From: Proteles cristata cristata
Taxonomy: Eukaryota > Chordata > Mammalia > Carnivora > Hyaenidae
DNA length: 64,000 nt
Direction of reading: 5' to 3'
Assembly (NCBI GenBank): GCA_017311185.1
Contig: JAESUZ010002395.1
Location: 434,001 to 498,000, forward strand
Positions 45,589 to 56,244 of this stretch are shown one piece after another. The stretch's first letter is position 1, and every line of letters begins with the position of its first letter. The translations under genes were made by a program, and so were the position numbers. The notes under the pieces are model-generated. The model saw only the letters and a program-made list of their open reading frames with translations. It had not been told where the DNA came from and searched no databases.

Positions 45589-45798
45589 AGGGGCACCTGG
45601 GTGGCTCAATCGGTTAAGCATCCAACTTCGGCTCAGGTCATGATCTCATTGTGGGTTCGAGCACTGTGTCGGGCTCTGTGCTCACAGCTCAGAGCCTGGA
45701 GCCTGCTTCAGATTCTGTGTCTCCCTCTCTCTCTGTCTCTCCCCAACTCGCAATCTCTCGCTCTCTCAAAAATAAACAAACATTAAAAAAATTTTTTT
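45589..45798 (+). mobile_element. CAN-SINE
   Basis: TSD aaatgttactgaacag (45575-45590) against aaatgttattgaacag (45799-45814), one mismatch in 16. Confidence 0.96.
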
Positions 45799-45814
45799 AA
45801 ATGTTATTGAACAG

Positions 45815-46499
45815 CTTTCTGCCTGGTTCTCTGCACCTTGCTTGCGTCCTGCCTTCTCTAGGTGAACAATTTTCGGATTTTTTGCCCAGCCTGTGTATTT
45901 GTGATGAGGTAGAACAATGTGTGGTATGGAAGCAGAGATCTCTTTCTAAAACTTTGTCATGAATCGCCCCACATCAGTGAGGAAAGCCTCTTTGTAGTCA
46001 GTGCGTGTACGTGGGTGTCGTTAATCAAGACACTGTTCAACAGAAAACTGAAATCTGGGTGATGAGCTCACAAAATCTATACATACTTTACATACATCTC
46101 TATGGAAGATGGTTGCTAATGTCTTCCCAGAGCACCTCAGTTGACCCTGCTACATAAATCATCTCTGAATTTGGTAGGAACGTAATTGTTTTCCAGTCTT
46201 CAGGGCGTCAGCACCAAAAGCACATCTGGGTCACCTTCACGACTCCCATAAACCTCACAGCAGTGGGAGACCCTGCTCTAACGCTCTGGATGGGAGAAAG
46301 CTGGGTCTTTAGCAGTTTAGCGGGCTGTCACTCTGCCCAGGGACATCTCCCGCTCGAAGAGGGAAGGCTCAGTGACTTTCAGGAGATCCTCCCAAGAACA
46401 GATGTGGCCGTTTCCTGGCGGGATGATTAACGTATTGCTAAATCAGTTTGAAAAGTACTCTTGTAAATCTGAGAGTTAGGATGGTGTTGTTTTAAATTT
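45815..46499. other. unique intergenic DNA
   Basis: No recognised repeat or gene over about 690 bp. Confidence 0.4.
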
Positions 46500-46709
46500 A
46501 TTTTGCCATGTTTATTTATTTTTGAGAGAGAGAGAGAGAGACAGAGTGTGAGCAGAAGAGGAGCAGGGAGAAGGAGACACAGAATGTGAAGCAGGCTCCA
46601 GGCTCTGAGCTGTCAGCACAGAGCCCAATGCGGGGCTTGAGCCCGCTAACCAAGAGATCATAACCCAAGATGAAGTCTGATGCTTACCTGACTGAGCCAC
46701 CCAGGTGCC
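46500..46709 (-). mobile_element. CAN-SINE
   Basis: Tail ttttgccatgtttatttatttttgagag, head gactgagccacccaggtgccc. Head-to-head with the next SINE. Confidence 0.94.
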
Positions 46710-46740
46710 CAGTTCTTGTTTGTTTTAAAGAATTCAGATG

Positions 46741-46968
46741 GGGGCGCCTGGGTGGCTCAGTCAGTTGAGCATCTGACTTCAGCTCAGGTCATGATCTCAC
46801 GGTCCGTGGGTTCGAGCCCTGCATCGGGCTCTGTGTGACAGCTCAGAGCCTGGAGCCTGCTTCAGATTCTCTGTCTCCCTCTCTCTCTGCCTGCTCCCCC
46901 ACCCACTCACTCTCTGTCTCTGTCTCTCAAAATAAAATAAAGACACAAAAAACTTTTTTTTCAAAAAT
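46741..46968 (+). mobile_element. CAN-SINE, perfect TSD
   Basis: Head ggggcgcctgggtggctcag. TSD aaagaattcagatg (46727-46740 and 46969-46982), identical over 14 bp. Confidence 0.97.
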
Positions 46969-46982
46969 AAAGAATTCAGATG

Positions 46983-48471
46983 GTACTGTGAAGATAAGAG
47001 AGGCATGGGTAAAGAAACTATGCGCTCTGTTAGCTCCCTCAGCCACTATTTCTGAAGGACCCTGATGGTCCCAGGATCACTCACATCAGCGTGGAACAGG
47101 GTGAGAGGCTGGACCTGTAAAGTAGAGCACGTGGCCTGGGACGGAGGAGTCACCGCTTTCTCCGATTGCTTGGAAAATTCCTGCGTTCTGCTGCCAGAGC
47201 ACAGCCCCACTTCTGCAGCATTCAAGGTGACAGAGATACAGCAGCCTGGTTCTGGGGACAGCCTGGATGCAGGCTGGGAAGTGGACCTGGAGGAAGAATG
47301 TGAAATGGGGACTAGAGCCGAGCAGGAAAGGAAACCTGGCAGCTTCGGAAGCAGGCAGCAGGGGAAGGAAGACCTGGAGGCACCATGCAGCTCGGCGCCC
47401 CAGGATGAATCCACGTTTATCACAGATGAAAAAAACCTTGTTATTGGCTTTTCTTCAAACAGTTCAGGTGGGATGGATTGTGTGCTTCAAAACTCAGTTC
47501 CAGAAATAAATCCCACTGGTAAATGTACTATTATGAATGGCTTTCTTTCCCCTTCTGTCCTTTACCTACATTCCTCGGAAGAAAAAAATAATTTAAAAAT
47601 CCCAAGTCATTTAGGAAATGAGATTCTCAGGTTCTCATTAAAAGATGCTAAAAATGACTGAACTCTGGTTTTTTATGAAGGGAACTTGATTATACATTCA
47701 TTATTTTTCCTGCCAGTTTCACTAATCCTGAGGCATCTTCTTTACAGGTTTTTAGACGGATCTGCTTCAACCGTCCAGTCTTTGCAGGCTGTTTCTTTGA
47801 AATAAAAGCTTTCCATTTCAAATAAACAAAGCAGGCTGTGAAAAGTGCCATCGCTTGGATTTTAAATCGTAGGCCTTCAATCAGCGAGAACAACCTTACA
47901 CCTCAGAGAAAAGCAAAGGACTATTAAAAGCTTCAAAAGTACGTTTGGCGGCGGGGAGGCAGGGAGGGAGCAGTGACAAAATCCTTGAAATTCTCTAAAA
48001 TTATAAATGCCATTAAGCTTTACTATAAAATCTTTCAAAATTAATGTGTTCCTAATTTTAGCATTAAATGAGGCTGGTGTATTGAGAACTATTTGCATAA
48101 TGATGACAAAAATCAAAGTTTCAGGGAAGCAAAATGGAGTCATCTGAAACTTACATTCTAATTCCTGAGCAGCTTCTGACTAATGAGCCTGAACAAGTCG
48201 GAATTGTCCTGGCCCTCTTCCTCAGCAGCGAAAGAGGAATTAGGGGACAACTTTGCGGGAAGTTGACAATATACATCCAAAGGCCTGTCACACTTTTCCC
48301 CCAAGGAGCCGCACTTGTGTGTGTGGTGGTGGGGGGGGGAGGATGAATCTACCTTCCCAGCAGCCTTGAGGGTTTAGCCTGAAGTTGTAGACTGCCAGCA
48401 CAAAGATATTTAAAGCTTCTCATTTTCTCCTTAACATGTATATGTATTTTCAACCATATGACACAAAACAC
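46983..48471. other. repeat-free intergenic block
   Basis: About 1.5 kb with no transposon recognised, containing the open frame at 47065. An octamer-like atttgcat lies near 48090 and a G-run (gtggtggggggggg) at 48325-48341. Confidence 0.4.
47065..47661 (+). other. 198-codon open frame, not recognised
   Basis: The longest non-repeat frame in the window. Ser/Glu-rich, hydrophilic, with no signal peptide, membrane segment or domain I recognise. The start context (cctgATGg) is weak and no clear splice signals were found. An antisense frame of 125 codons overlaps it. It could be chance, an lncRNA exon or a remnant; it is not claimed as a gene. Confidence 0.2.
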
Positions 48472-48484
48472 TCATGTCTCTTTA

Positions 48485-48553
48485 TTTTTTTAATTAAAAA
48501 AAATTTTTTTTAATGTTCATTGCTTAGAAACAGAGCATGAGTGGGGGAGGGTC

Positions 48554-48614
<61 letters not shown>

Positions 48615-48740
48615 CTGAAGCAATCTCCGGGTTCTGAGCTGTCAGTCCAGAGCCCGACGCGGGGCTCAAACCCACAAACCATGAGATCATGACCTGAGCC
48701 GAGGTTGGACGCTTAACTGATTGAGCCACCCAGGTGCCCC
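48485..48740 (-). mobile_element. CAN-SINE with expanded GA run
   Basis: TSD tcatgtctcttta (48472-48484 and 48744-48756), identical over 13 bp. GA repeat of about 54 bp at 48559-48612. Confidence 0.96.
48559..48612 (+). repeat. (GA)n microsatellite in SINE
   Basis: About 27 GA units, far longer than in neighbouring SINEs. Confidence 0.95.
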
Positions 48741-48773
48741 CGTTCATGTCTCTTTAAAAATAAATGCTGTCAG

Positions 48774-48979
48774 GGCATCTGGGTGGCTTAGTCGGTTAAG
48801 CATCCAACTTTGGCTCAGGTCATGATCTCGCGGTTCGTGGGTTTGAGCCCCACGTTGGGCTCTGTGCTGACAGCTCAGAGCTTGGAGCCTGTTTCGGATT
48901 CTGTGTCTCCCTCTCTCTCTGACCCTCCCCTGCTCATGTGGTCTCTTTTTCAGAAATAAATAAAACATTAAAAAAAATT
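48774..48979 (+). mobile_element. CAN-SINE, perfect 18-bp TSD
   Basis: TSD aaaaataaatgctgtcag (48756-48773 and 48980-48997), identical. Tail of the agaaataaataaaacatt subtype. Confidence 0.97.
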
Positions 48980-48997
48980 AAAAATAAATGCTGTCAG

Positions 48998-49193
48998 GGT
49001 GCCTGGGTGGCTCACTCAGTTGAGTGTCTGACTTTGGCTCAGGTCATGATTTCACAATTCTTGAGTTCAAGCCCCCGCATGGGGCTTGCTGCTGTCAGCA
49101 TAGAGCCTGCTTCAGATCCTCTGTCTCTCTCTCTCTCTATGCCCCTACCCTGCTTGCGTCCTTTCTCTCAAAAATAAATAAATCTTTAAAAAC
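48998..49193 (+). mobile_element. CAN-SINE, immediately after the previous TSD
   Basis: Head gggtgcctgggtggctcactcag. More diverged (ctgctgtcagcatagagcc), tail caaaaataaataaatctttaaaa. Confidence 0.94.
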
Positions 49194-49700
49194 ATGCCCT
49201 AAATAGCTGGCTGATTAAAATCAGGTTACTCCAATATTAGTCAGCCTCGAGGCTAAGCTGATGTATTAAAAAGATCCCACAGTGGCTCAAACAAGATGTT
49301 TGATTTCTCATGTGATGGTCTAGAGATGGCAGCCTGTCAGGTGCATATCAGCAGCGCGAACGACCGGACAGTGAAGGACCCGGCTTCCTTCCATCTCGTT
49401 GCTCCCTACCCCAATGGCATTATCCTTGTCTGCTCAGTCAAAGCTGACTCAGCTCAAAATCTAAGGTTGAGTCCTAGAAAGGGCAAAGAAAACTGGAGAT
49501 GAATGTCATTTCTACTCACATTTCGTTGGTAGCTGCAGAAGACAAAAATGTAATTTGCAATTGGCGGCCACGTGGCTGGTGAAAGTCACAGCGATGCTAT
49601 GAAACCATACACAGCTCCGTGTTATAGGTTTATGTAGCCCACGCCAATTGCTATAGTCCTCTAGGGATGGCCCAGGGAAGCATGGCAGAAGGTACAAGTC
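49194..49700. other. unique intergenic DNA
   Basis: No recognised feature. Confidence 0.4.
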
Positions 49701-49705
49701 TGCAC

Positions 49706-49843
49706 ACTTTTCCTGTAAAGAGCCACGTAGGAAACGTTTTAGGCTGTCTGGGTCAGGTACTCTCTTTCATGACTGCTCATCTCTGCTGCTATGGGGCAAG
49801 AGCAGTCAGAGACAACACGACCCCATTAGACAAAAGAGCATCT
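49706..49843 (+). mobile_element. hAT-type (MER) element, left half
   Basis: acttttcctgtaaagagccacgtaggaaacgttttaggctgtctggg..gctgctatggggcaagagcagtcagagacaacac matches the left half of the common 'CAGGGGTCGGCAAAC' hAT MITE family (cttttctgtaaagggccagatagtaaatattttaggc). Confidence 0.75.
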
Positions 49844-49844
49844 T

Positions 49845-50607
49845 GTTTTAGTCATCCATTACACTAGAACAAAGGCCTATACAGTTAGAAATTTATTTTT
49901 AAATTAAATTAAAAAAATTTTAATGTTTATTTGGGGGGGGAGGGGCAGAGAGAGAGAGGGAGACAGAATCTGAAACAGGCTCCAGGCTCCAAACCATCAG
50001 CACAAGCCTGGGGCGGGGCTCAAACTCACAAACATGATATCATGACCTGAGCTGAAGTTGGAGGTTTAACTGACTGAACGGCCCAGGCGCCTCTACAGTT
50101 AGAAGTTTAAATCAACACACATTTATTATCTCACAATTACTGTGGGTCAGGAGTCTGAGTCCTTCACGTAGAATCTCACAAGACTGCAACCATGGTCAGT
50201 TGGGACTGTGTTCTCATCCATAGGCTTGGCCAGGGAAGAGTTCTCTTCCTAATGCTTTCAGGTTGTCTGTAGATTTATTTCCTTGCAGCTTCAGGGCTGA
50301 AGGCTTTGGGCCTCAGCTGCTGGGTGGCTTCTGGTTAGCTCCTAGAGGTCATCCACAGTTCCCTGCCATGTGGCTCTGTCCATAGCCCCTCTCGCCACAT
50401 GGCAGCTTGCTTCTTGAAAGCCAAGAAGGGAGAAAATCTCTAGAGTGAGTTTGGTAGCATGACAGAACTTTACATAACGTAACCATCTTAGGAGTGACAT
50501 ACCATTTCCTTTGCCATATTTGAGTGGTCAGAAGCACGTACCAAGTGGTGCTCACGCCCGAGGACAGAGGATTATAGTAAATGTGAATACCAAAAGGCAG
50601 GGACCCC
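49845..50607 (-). mobile_element. MLT1-type (MaLR) LTR inserted in the hAT element
   Basis: On the minus strand: gccaagcctatggatgagaacac, ttgcagtcttgtgagattc, actcctgacccacagtaattgtgagataataaatgtgtgttg. These are typical MLT1 3' half features. On the plus strand it starts tcttgttttagtcatccattacac. Split by a SINE at 49896-50093. Ancient LTR, no viral coding region. Confidence 0.75.
49896..50093 (-). mobile_element. CAN-SINE in MLT1 LTR
   Basis: TSD tacagttagaaattta (49880-49895) against tacagttagaagttta (50094-50109), one mismatch in 16. Confidence 0.96.
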
Positions 50608-50691
50608 CAAGAGCCCGTGTACTAGAGCTTTGTTCCAATAAAACTTGATAAAAACAAGTGGTGGACTGAACATAGTTTGCTGACCCCTGAA
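50608..50691 (+). mobile_element. hAT-type (MER) element, right half
   Basis: agagctttgttccaataaaacttgataaaaacaagtggtggactgaacatagtttgctgacccctg matches the right end of the same hAT MITE family (ttccaataaaactttatttataaaaacaggcgg..tagtttgccgacccctg). Confidence 0.8.
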
Positions 50692-50888
50692 ATAATGAAA
50701 GGTGTAGAAGACATTCTTTAAGGTAAGAGAGAGAAAACTGTAGAATACGGTTAGAGCAAAAGATTGGCCAGAGCCAGAAGGGTTATGTGGAAAGAGAGTC
50801 CCAGAAAGAAAAAAAAAAAAAAATTCAGATTCTGGTCCCATCGCATATTATACTGACTACCTTATCTTGTTAATAAAAAATTAAAAGC

Positions 50889-51097
50889 AGGGGGTGCCTG
50901 GGTGGCTCTGTCAGTTAAGTGTCCAATTCTTGATTTAGGCTCAGGTCATGATCTCACAGTTTGTGGGATCAAGCCCCATGTCGGGTTCTATGCTGACAGT
51001 GGAGAGCTTGCTTGGGATTCTCTCTCTTCCTCTCTCTTTCTCTCCATTGCTCCCTCTCATGCTTTCTCTCTTTAATAAATAAACTTAAAAAAATTAG
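50889..51097 (+). mobile_element. CAN-SINE (older subtype)
   Basis: Head gggggtgcctgggtggctctg, 'cttgatttaggctcag' spacer, tail taataaataaacttaaaaaaatta. Flanks aaaaattaaaagcag and aaaaattagaagacag look like the TSD. Confidence 0.94.
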
Positions 51098-51174
51098 AAG
51101 ACAGATTAGCATTCTGTTTGAATCCAGTGATCACTGGATACAGTTGTTACTGTAGCTCCAAGTACATTTATTTA

Positions 51175-51397
51175 TTTAAAAATTTTTTAATGTTTACTTT
51201 TGAGAGAGAGAGAGAGAGCACATGAGCACGTGCATGAGCAGGGGAAGGGCAAAGAGAGAGGGAGACAGAATCCCAAGCAGGCTCTGTGTCATTACCACAG
51301 AGCCTGACATGAGGCTCGAACCCACAAATTGTGAGATCATGAGCCGAACTGAAAGCAAGAGCTGGATGTTGAACCAACTGAGCCACCCAGGTGCCCC
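51175..51397 (-). mobile_element. CAN-SINE
   Basis: Tail aaaaattttttaatgtttacttttgagag, inner (gcac..gagcacgtgcatgagcagg) expansion, head gagccacccaggtgcccc. Confidence 0.95.
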
Positions 51398-51526
51398 AAG
51401 AACTCTAAATAAGTTTAAAGGGAAGGGTCTTCACAGCAAGATTTCTGTAGTTTTGACTTTAATTCCAGCCCACCTGGAACAATTTCAATAGAAACCCTGG
51501 TCATTGTCTTTGTGATTATGAAAACG

Positions 51527-51745
51527 ACAGCTAACATTTACGATGTGATTATTGCAAATCAGGAATTATGCTGTTTAGCTTGAATTCTCTCATTTAATCT
51601 ACTTAACATTCCCATGATATTTACATTATTACTATTCCCATTATGAAGACGAAGAGATGCAGCAAGAGTAAATTTAGCACCATAAAAAGTAGTGGGACGA
51701 GGGTATGACTCTTAGTCAGCCCTCAGGGTTCAGGCACTTACAGTT
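51527..51745 (-). mobile_element. MIR SINE
   Basis: acagctaacatttacgatgtgattattgc..attctctcatttaatctacttaacattcccatgatatttacattattactattcccattatgaagacgaagagatgcag is the reversed MIR, including its core. Confidence 0.85.
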
Positions 51746-51985
51746 TTATCTGAACTCTAATGGAACGCCTTTGAAAGGTTCTAAGCAGAGAGACGGTGTC
51801 ATTAATGTGATTGATGTTTGTGAAATATCAGCTCTGGGTGAAGAGTGGACTGGGGGGTGGGGGGTAGACGGATGCAAGGTAGTCCAGGACAAAGATGGGG
51901 GTAGTCTGGGAAAGGCCATATCCTGGAGACATATTTGCAAGACATTTTGATCACAGAAGTGAGAGCACCACCTCTCTAACCTGCC
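51746..51985. other. unique DNA
   Basis: No recognised feature; a short G-rich patch (ggactggggggtggggggtag) at 51848-51868. Confidence 0.4.
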
Positions 51986-51989
51986 TACC

Positions 51990-52450
51990 TCTAACTGTAA
52001 CACATTCTACTCTCTCCTTGTTCACAACCCTCTGGCCACACTAAGCTTCTTTGCTTCCTGGAATGTGCTAGGCCTTTTTCAATCTCTGGGACGCTGCCTG
52101 GGCCACTCTGTGTCTAGAATGCCTTCCACTCTTTTCTTCTGTCAGCTTCCTCTGTTTGTCTATTGGTTTGTCCTACCTTGCCCCACAGGACTCCTTTAAA
52201 TCTTGCTTCCTCAGAGAATCTTCCCCTGATGCCCCAATCCAAGTAGGGTCCTATCTTTGATTTTCTTTTAAGAGAAGCCAATTCTTTTTCAGCCCACACT
52301 TCTTCACAATGTATTATATCTCCTTCCTTTTAAAGACTGGCTATTCCACTTTAAGAAACCAGTAAGCAAATTTGTTTTGCTCATCACCGTTAATATGGTG
52401 CCATCATGCAAATTTTCTAGAATCACAGGCACTCGGTGAACACTGTTGAG
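51990..52450 (+). mobile_element. L2 3' end
   Basis: Order matches L2: cctggaatgtgctaggcctttttcaatctctgggacgctgcctgggcc..agaatgccttccactc..tttaaatcttgcttcctcagagaatcttcccctgatgcccc..gcactcggtgaacactgttgagg. Confidence 0.8.
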
Positions 52451-52739
52451 GAAACCAATGTCTGACTTGAGCGCCCTGACACTTCCTTACTGTGCCAGTG
52501 ACTTTACACTCACTGATTTTACAAGAGCTTCCTTCTTCAAGCCTTCTAGTCATCAAGTGTGACAGAGCCAAGTAATGAGTGACTTTCCAGTGTCCAACCC
52601 TCTCTCAACCCACACTCTTCCCAAACCTGGCCCCAGTTGAAGAAGAATGTGGAGAAGGAACTGTGCAGGAGGGGAAAAGGGTCATGAGCTTCTTGAGGCA
52701 GGTGAACTCTCATTTCTGTGTGGGACCTTCGGGGATGAA

Positions 52740-52799
52740 TTTATCAGTATGCAAGAATGGCTTTAAAATGAAAAGAAGCAAATAAAAACATACGCAAAA

Positions 52800-52834
<35 letters not shown>

Positions 52835-53500
52835 GTTCAAAGATAAGATATATGAAAAGATATAGACCAAATGTTTCTGAGTAGTTAGGTGGGCACTTCT
52901 GGGAAGTGGGGAGTGAGAAGGCAAAACAGGAACTTTTCTTTTCTGATGGGCAATTACTATTTTTATAATAAAATACCACTAAATATAACTGGAAAATATA
53001 TTGATATACTTTTTACATTATCCCACCCCTATACTAATATAATGACAGATGTAGTGTAGGGGTTATTGATATAAAGATATGCACCAACGAGTTCTTTTTT
53101 ATGTAAATGAGTTTTTTATGGTAAAAAACAAACAAACTGGAAATAGTCTAAATGTCCAACAGATTGGATAACAGGGTGGGCTATTTAATATACATTAAAA
53201 TTATGTTTTCGATAACAAGGACAGGAAAAATGCCCATGTAGAATGTTACACAAGCAAAGCAAAGTACGAAACTGTATTTATGGCATTATTCCAAAGTAGT
53301 AGGAAAGGAAGAAAAAAAGAGAAAAAAGAATGAGAAAGATATATGGGTAGGAAAAAACTCCATTTCAATAAAACCTACCAAAATGTCATTTTAACAGCCA
53401 TTCCGGACGATATGATTCTATAATTTTATGTTACTTCTTTATTATTTTTGGTTTTTCCTAATTCAGAATAATCACAAATTATGACTGGAGAACTGCAGAT
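52740..53500 (+). mobile_element. old L1-type 3' end pieces
   Basis: gggcacttctgggaagtggggag..ctgatgggcaattactatttttataataaaa, then aaactggaaatagtctaaatgtccaacagattggataacagg..tatttaatatacattaaaatt..gaaactgtatttatggcattattcc, both typical of old L1/HAL1-like 3' ends. Probably two fragments. Confidence 0.55.
52802..52832 (+). repeat. (TG)n microsatellite
   Basis: About 15 uninterrupted TG units. Confidence 0.97.
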
Positions 53501-53767
53501 ATTATTTGCAGTAGGTGTAAAAATAGTACATTGGTTCATTTCTAGCAAGTAATTCTATCTGTATTTAATACTCATGCCAGGCACTCACACGAGAATGCTA
53601 AGAGAAGACATTTCAGTTCCCATTGTCCTTCTACCCATCTTATTTCTGTGAAAAAGTAGTATGTATTTAATCCTGTTTGGGAATGATATTTTCTTTGACC
53701 TGTGTATCCTAACAATGGTGGTGACTTAAGGAATGAAAGGATCTGCAATTAAATACATTTTAGGAAG

Positions 53768-53967
53768 GGGCGCCTGGGTGGCTCAGTAGGTTATGCGTCC
53801 AACTCGGCTCAGGTCACGATCTCACAGTTGGCAGGTTTGAGCCCCATGTCAGGCTCTGTGCTGACAGCTCAGAGCCAGGAACATGCTTCGGGTTCTGTGT
53901 CTCCCTCTCTCTCTGCCCCTCCCCAGCTCATGCTCTGTCTCTCAAAAATGAATAAATGTTAAAAAAA
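53768..53967 (+). mobile_element. CAN-SINE
   Basis: TSD aatacattttaggaag (53752-53767) against aatgcatttcaggaag (53968-53983), two mismatches in 16. Confidence 0.96.
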
Positions 53968-53983
53968 AATGCATTTCAGGAAG

Positions 53984-54734
53984 AATTATATTCTCAGTTG
54001 GAATTACGCCTTCTACTTGTCCTTTCTTCAATGCCTTTGGTCAGACTTTCTTGCACTAGCGTCATGGAGAGAACACTACCGTCCACATTTTTGTAGAGGT
54101 AGAGATATACTCTTAGAGAGTATAAAAGCAGGTCTTTTATGAGCTACTAATCGAGAATTTCATTTTGGAATGTCACATTTAATTTAGATACCTACGCTGA
54201 GAGTTAAATTGGCCATTAAACCAATGAAAACTTCTACCTAGCCATATGGTCACTGTCAGGAAGGCCTAACAGATTTAACTTGAGATGATGTATGTTTTGT
54301 TGTATATAAGAAGTCGGAAAGAATATTTACCAAAATGTTTAAGCAGTCAGGTAGTTCCCTCTGGAAGTGGCAGAACAGAGCATAGAAAAATAAGGAGGCT
54401 CCCATAAGCTAGATATGGAAATAAATGCCACTATATTATAAACATGTCTTCCAGATATCTTATCAATGGAACAAAGTTAAAAAACTTTTCAAATTAATCA
54501 ACCATGGACAGCAACTATAAATTACTTCCTGACATAATCCAAACTCCCAATTCTTCTAAGCAACAACACATAGCACACACATAAATAAGGGCATAAATTC
54601 CATATACTGAACATTTATTTGGGAGACCTTTAACACTTGTGTTATGCAGACACCTCACATAAGGAATGTGATTTAATGCTAATGGCTCTTTTTAGCCACA
54701 GGACATTTCTGAAATCAAATTCCTTCATATATGA
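53984..54734. other. unique AT-rich intergenic DNA
   Basis: No recognised feature over 750 bp. Confidence 0.4.
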
Positions 54735-54748
54735 AGAAAGTCAGGCTT

Positions 54749-54958
54749 AGGGGTGCCTGAGTGGCGCAGTCAGTTGGGTGTCTGGCTTTGACTTCGGCTC
54801 AGCTCATGATCTCATAGTTCGTGAGTTTGAGCCCCACATCAGACTCCACGGTGAAAGCATGGAGCCTGCTAGGGATTCTCTTTCTCTCTCTCTCTCTCTC
54901 CCCCCCAACACTTATGTTCTTTCAAAATAAATAAATAAACTTATAAAAATAATTATAT
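54749..54958 (+). mobile_element. CAN-SINE
   Basis: Head aggggtgcctgagtggcgcagtcag. TSD agaaagtcaggctt (54735-54748) against agaaagtcatgctt (54959-54972), one mismatch in 14. Confidence 0.95.
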
Positions 54959-54972
54959 AGAAAGTCATGCTT

Positions 54973-55699
54973 GACTCAACTTAGACACAGACCTCTCTCA
55001 TTTTCTCCTCTCCTCTTCTCCCTCTGTCTCTTGGGAAATAATACAGAACAGGTATTTCATTCATAGAAACTTCAACTGATAGTACTGCTTTTACAGGCAA
55101 CCATACTCACATATATATATGGTCAAAGCATAAAATACTGTGGACTTCACCTAATTCTAAGACACAGACATTTTGTTGACTAAAACTGAGTAACCTATTT
55201 ACAGAAAGAAAATGCAAAAGGTATCTGTTTCAAAATTTTAAGGAAACCCATTTAACACTCATTACAATTGTTTTTACTTATGATCTGAATCTGTCTTCCA
55301 CACTATGAAGGGAATTATTATTAATCTGCAGTACAAAGAAGAGCACACAAAAACCTAGATTATTAAATCATTACACTAAGAGAAAAAATTAAACTGCACA
55401 GAGAAGCTCACACTGGAATTAACTGATGTACCACTACCAGCTCTACTTTAAATTTTTCTCCTATGTTACTTCCCAAGCAAAACATACTCATTATATTCAA
55501 GGAAAAAAGTATCTGATTGCATTTGGCTCCTTTCTTGCTTTGGCTAATGTAGATAGGGGAGTTCTGTATTCCAAGATACACATTATACTTTGTACCCATG
55601 GCGTATCTGTGAACCCTCCTTGTTACATAAAGGTGTCATCAAAAATGTAAAATATAAACAGGTCAGGCAATAAAGCAAAAACAAGACAATAAAAACAGT
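54973..55699. other. unique AT-rich DNA downstream of COMMD10
   Basis: No recognised repeat or gene. Probably beyond the COMMD10 transcript end, which would lie at its upper edge. Confidence 0.4.
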
Positions 55700-55720
55700 A
55701 TAGTATTTACTGCTGTTTCT

Positions 55721-55762
55721 TTTATTTTTTTTCGTAAAAATTTTTAAATGCTTTCATTTATT
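55721..55762 (-). terminator. candidate COMMD10 polyadenylation signals (AATAAA x2)
   Basis: Read on the minus strand, AATAAA occurs at 55757-55762 inside the SINE tail and again at 55721-55726 in the adjoining target-site duplication. A GT-rich stretch follows. These are the first canonical signals after the COMMD10 stop. A weaker AATACA lies nearer, at 56024-56029. Confidence 0.4.
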
Positions 55763-55952
55763 TTTGAGAAAGCGAGCGAGCAAGACAGAGCATGAAGAGG
55801 GGAGGGGCAAGGAGAGAGGGAGACACAGAATCCGAAGCAGGCTCAAGGCTCCGAACTGTCACCACAGAGCTCGAACTCGCAAACCACGAGATCATGACCT
55901 AAGATGAAGTCGAAGTCGGATGCTTAACCCACTGAGCCACGCGGGTGCCCCC
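55725..55952 (-). mobile_element. CAN-SINE in COMMD10 3' UTR, same sense as the gene
   Basis: TSD actgctgtttctttta (55709-55724) against actgctatttccttta (55953-55968), two mismatches in 16. Its A-rich tail supplies AATAAA on the COMMD10 strand. Confidence 0.96.
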
Positions 55953-56205
55953 ACTGCTATTTCCTTTAAAGAGAGAGTACTGTTAACAACTGTTTGCCGT
56001 TGGCTCAAAAACCGAGTGGGATGTGTATTAGAAGCTCTCAAAACAGTGATCTCCCTGGGCAGTTATTTCTCTAAGAAGTGATAAGCTGTGTAATTTACAA
56101 GAAGAAAGCTACTGAATCCTTCTGAAAACACAACCTGGCAGTCCATCTTCAGTGCGGAATGATGAAGTGGCAGGAGTGTGGTGGGGAAGCCGTTCTTCGA
56201 GGACG

Positions 56206-56244
56206 TCATGTCAGGGAATCCAGCTGTGCTTGTATGGTCTCCAG
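56206..56244 (-). CDS. COMMD10: COMMD10 last coding exon with stop codon
   Basis: Thirteen minus-strand codons read LETIQAQLDSLT then TGA, the exact C-terminal end expected for COMMD10 directly after ..FYNK of the previous exon. The acceptor is preceded by a pyrimidine-rich tract (ttgttctcttgttttgtctttatgaatag). Phase 0 matches the preceding exon. The exon continues into the 3' UTR at lower coordinates. No frameshift or missing residue is seen, so this looks like the functional gene rather than a processed copy: an intron separates the two exons. Confidence 0.95.
   Translation of the reverse strand: METIQAQLDSLT

Larger units (their letters stand above)
55700..56205 (-). other. COMMD10: COMMD10 3' UTR (end uncertain)
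   Basis: Sequence following the stop codon on the minus strand. The first 250 nt contain no AATAAA or ATTAAA, only a weak AATACA (56024-56029). The first canonical AATAAA motifs come from the tail of a same-sense SINE (55757-55762) and from just past it (55721-55726). Beyond these the minus strand is T/GT-rich (tgtttttattgtcttgttttt), as expected downstream of a cleavage site. The true end needs transcript data. Confidence 0.6.

Noticed and set aside
1..55700. Exons of the neighbouring gene SEMA6A or other coding genes downstream of COMMD10
   Set aside because: No stretch with semaphorin-type sequence or other recognisable exon was found. In human the next gene is, as I recall, over 100 kb away.
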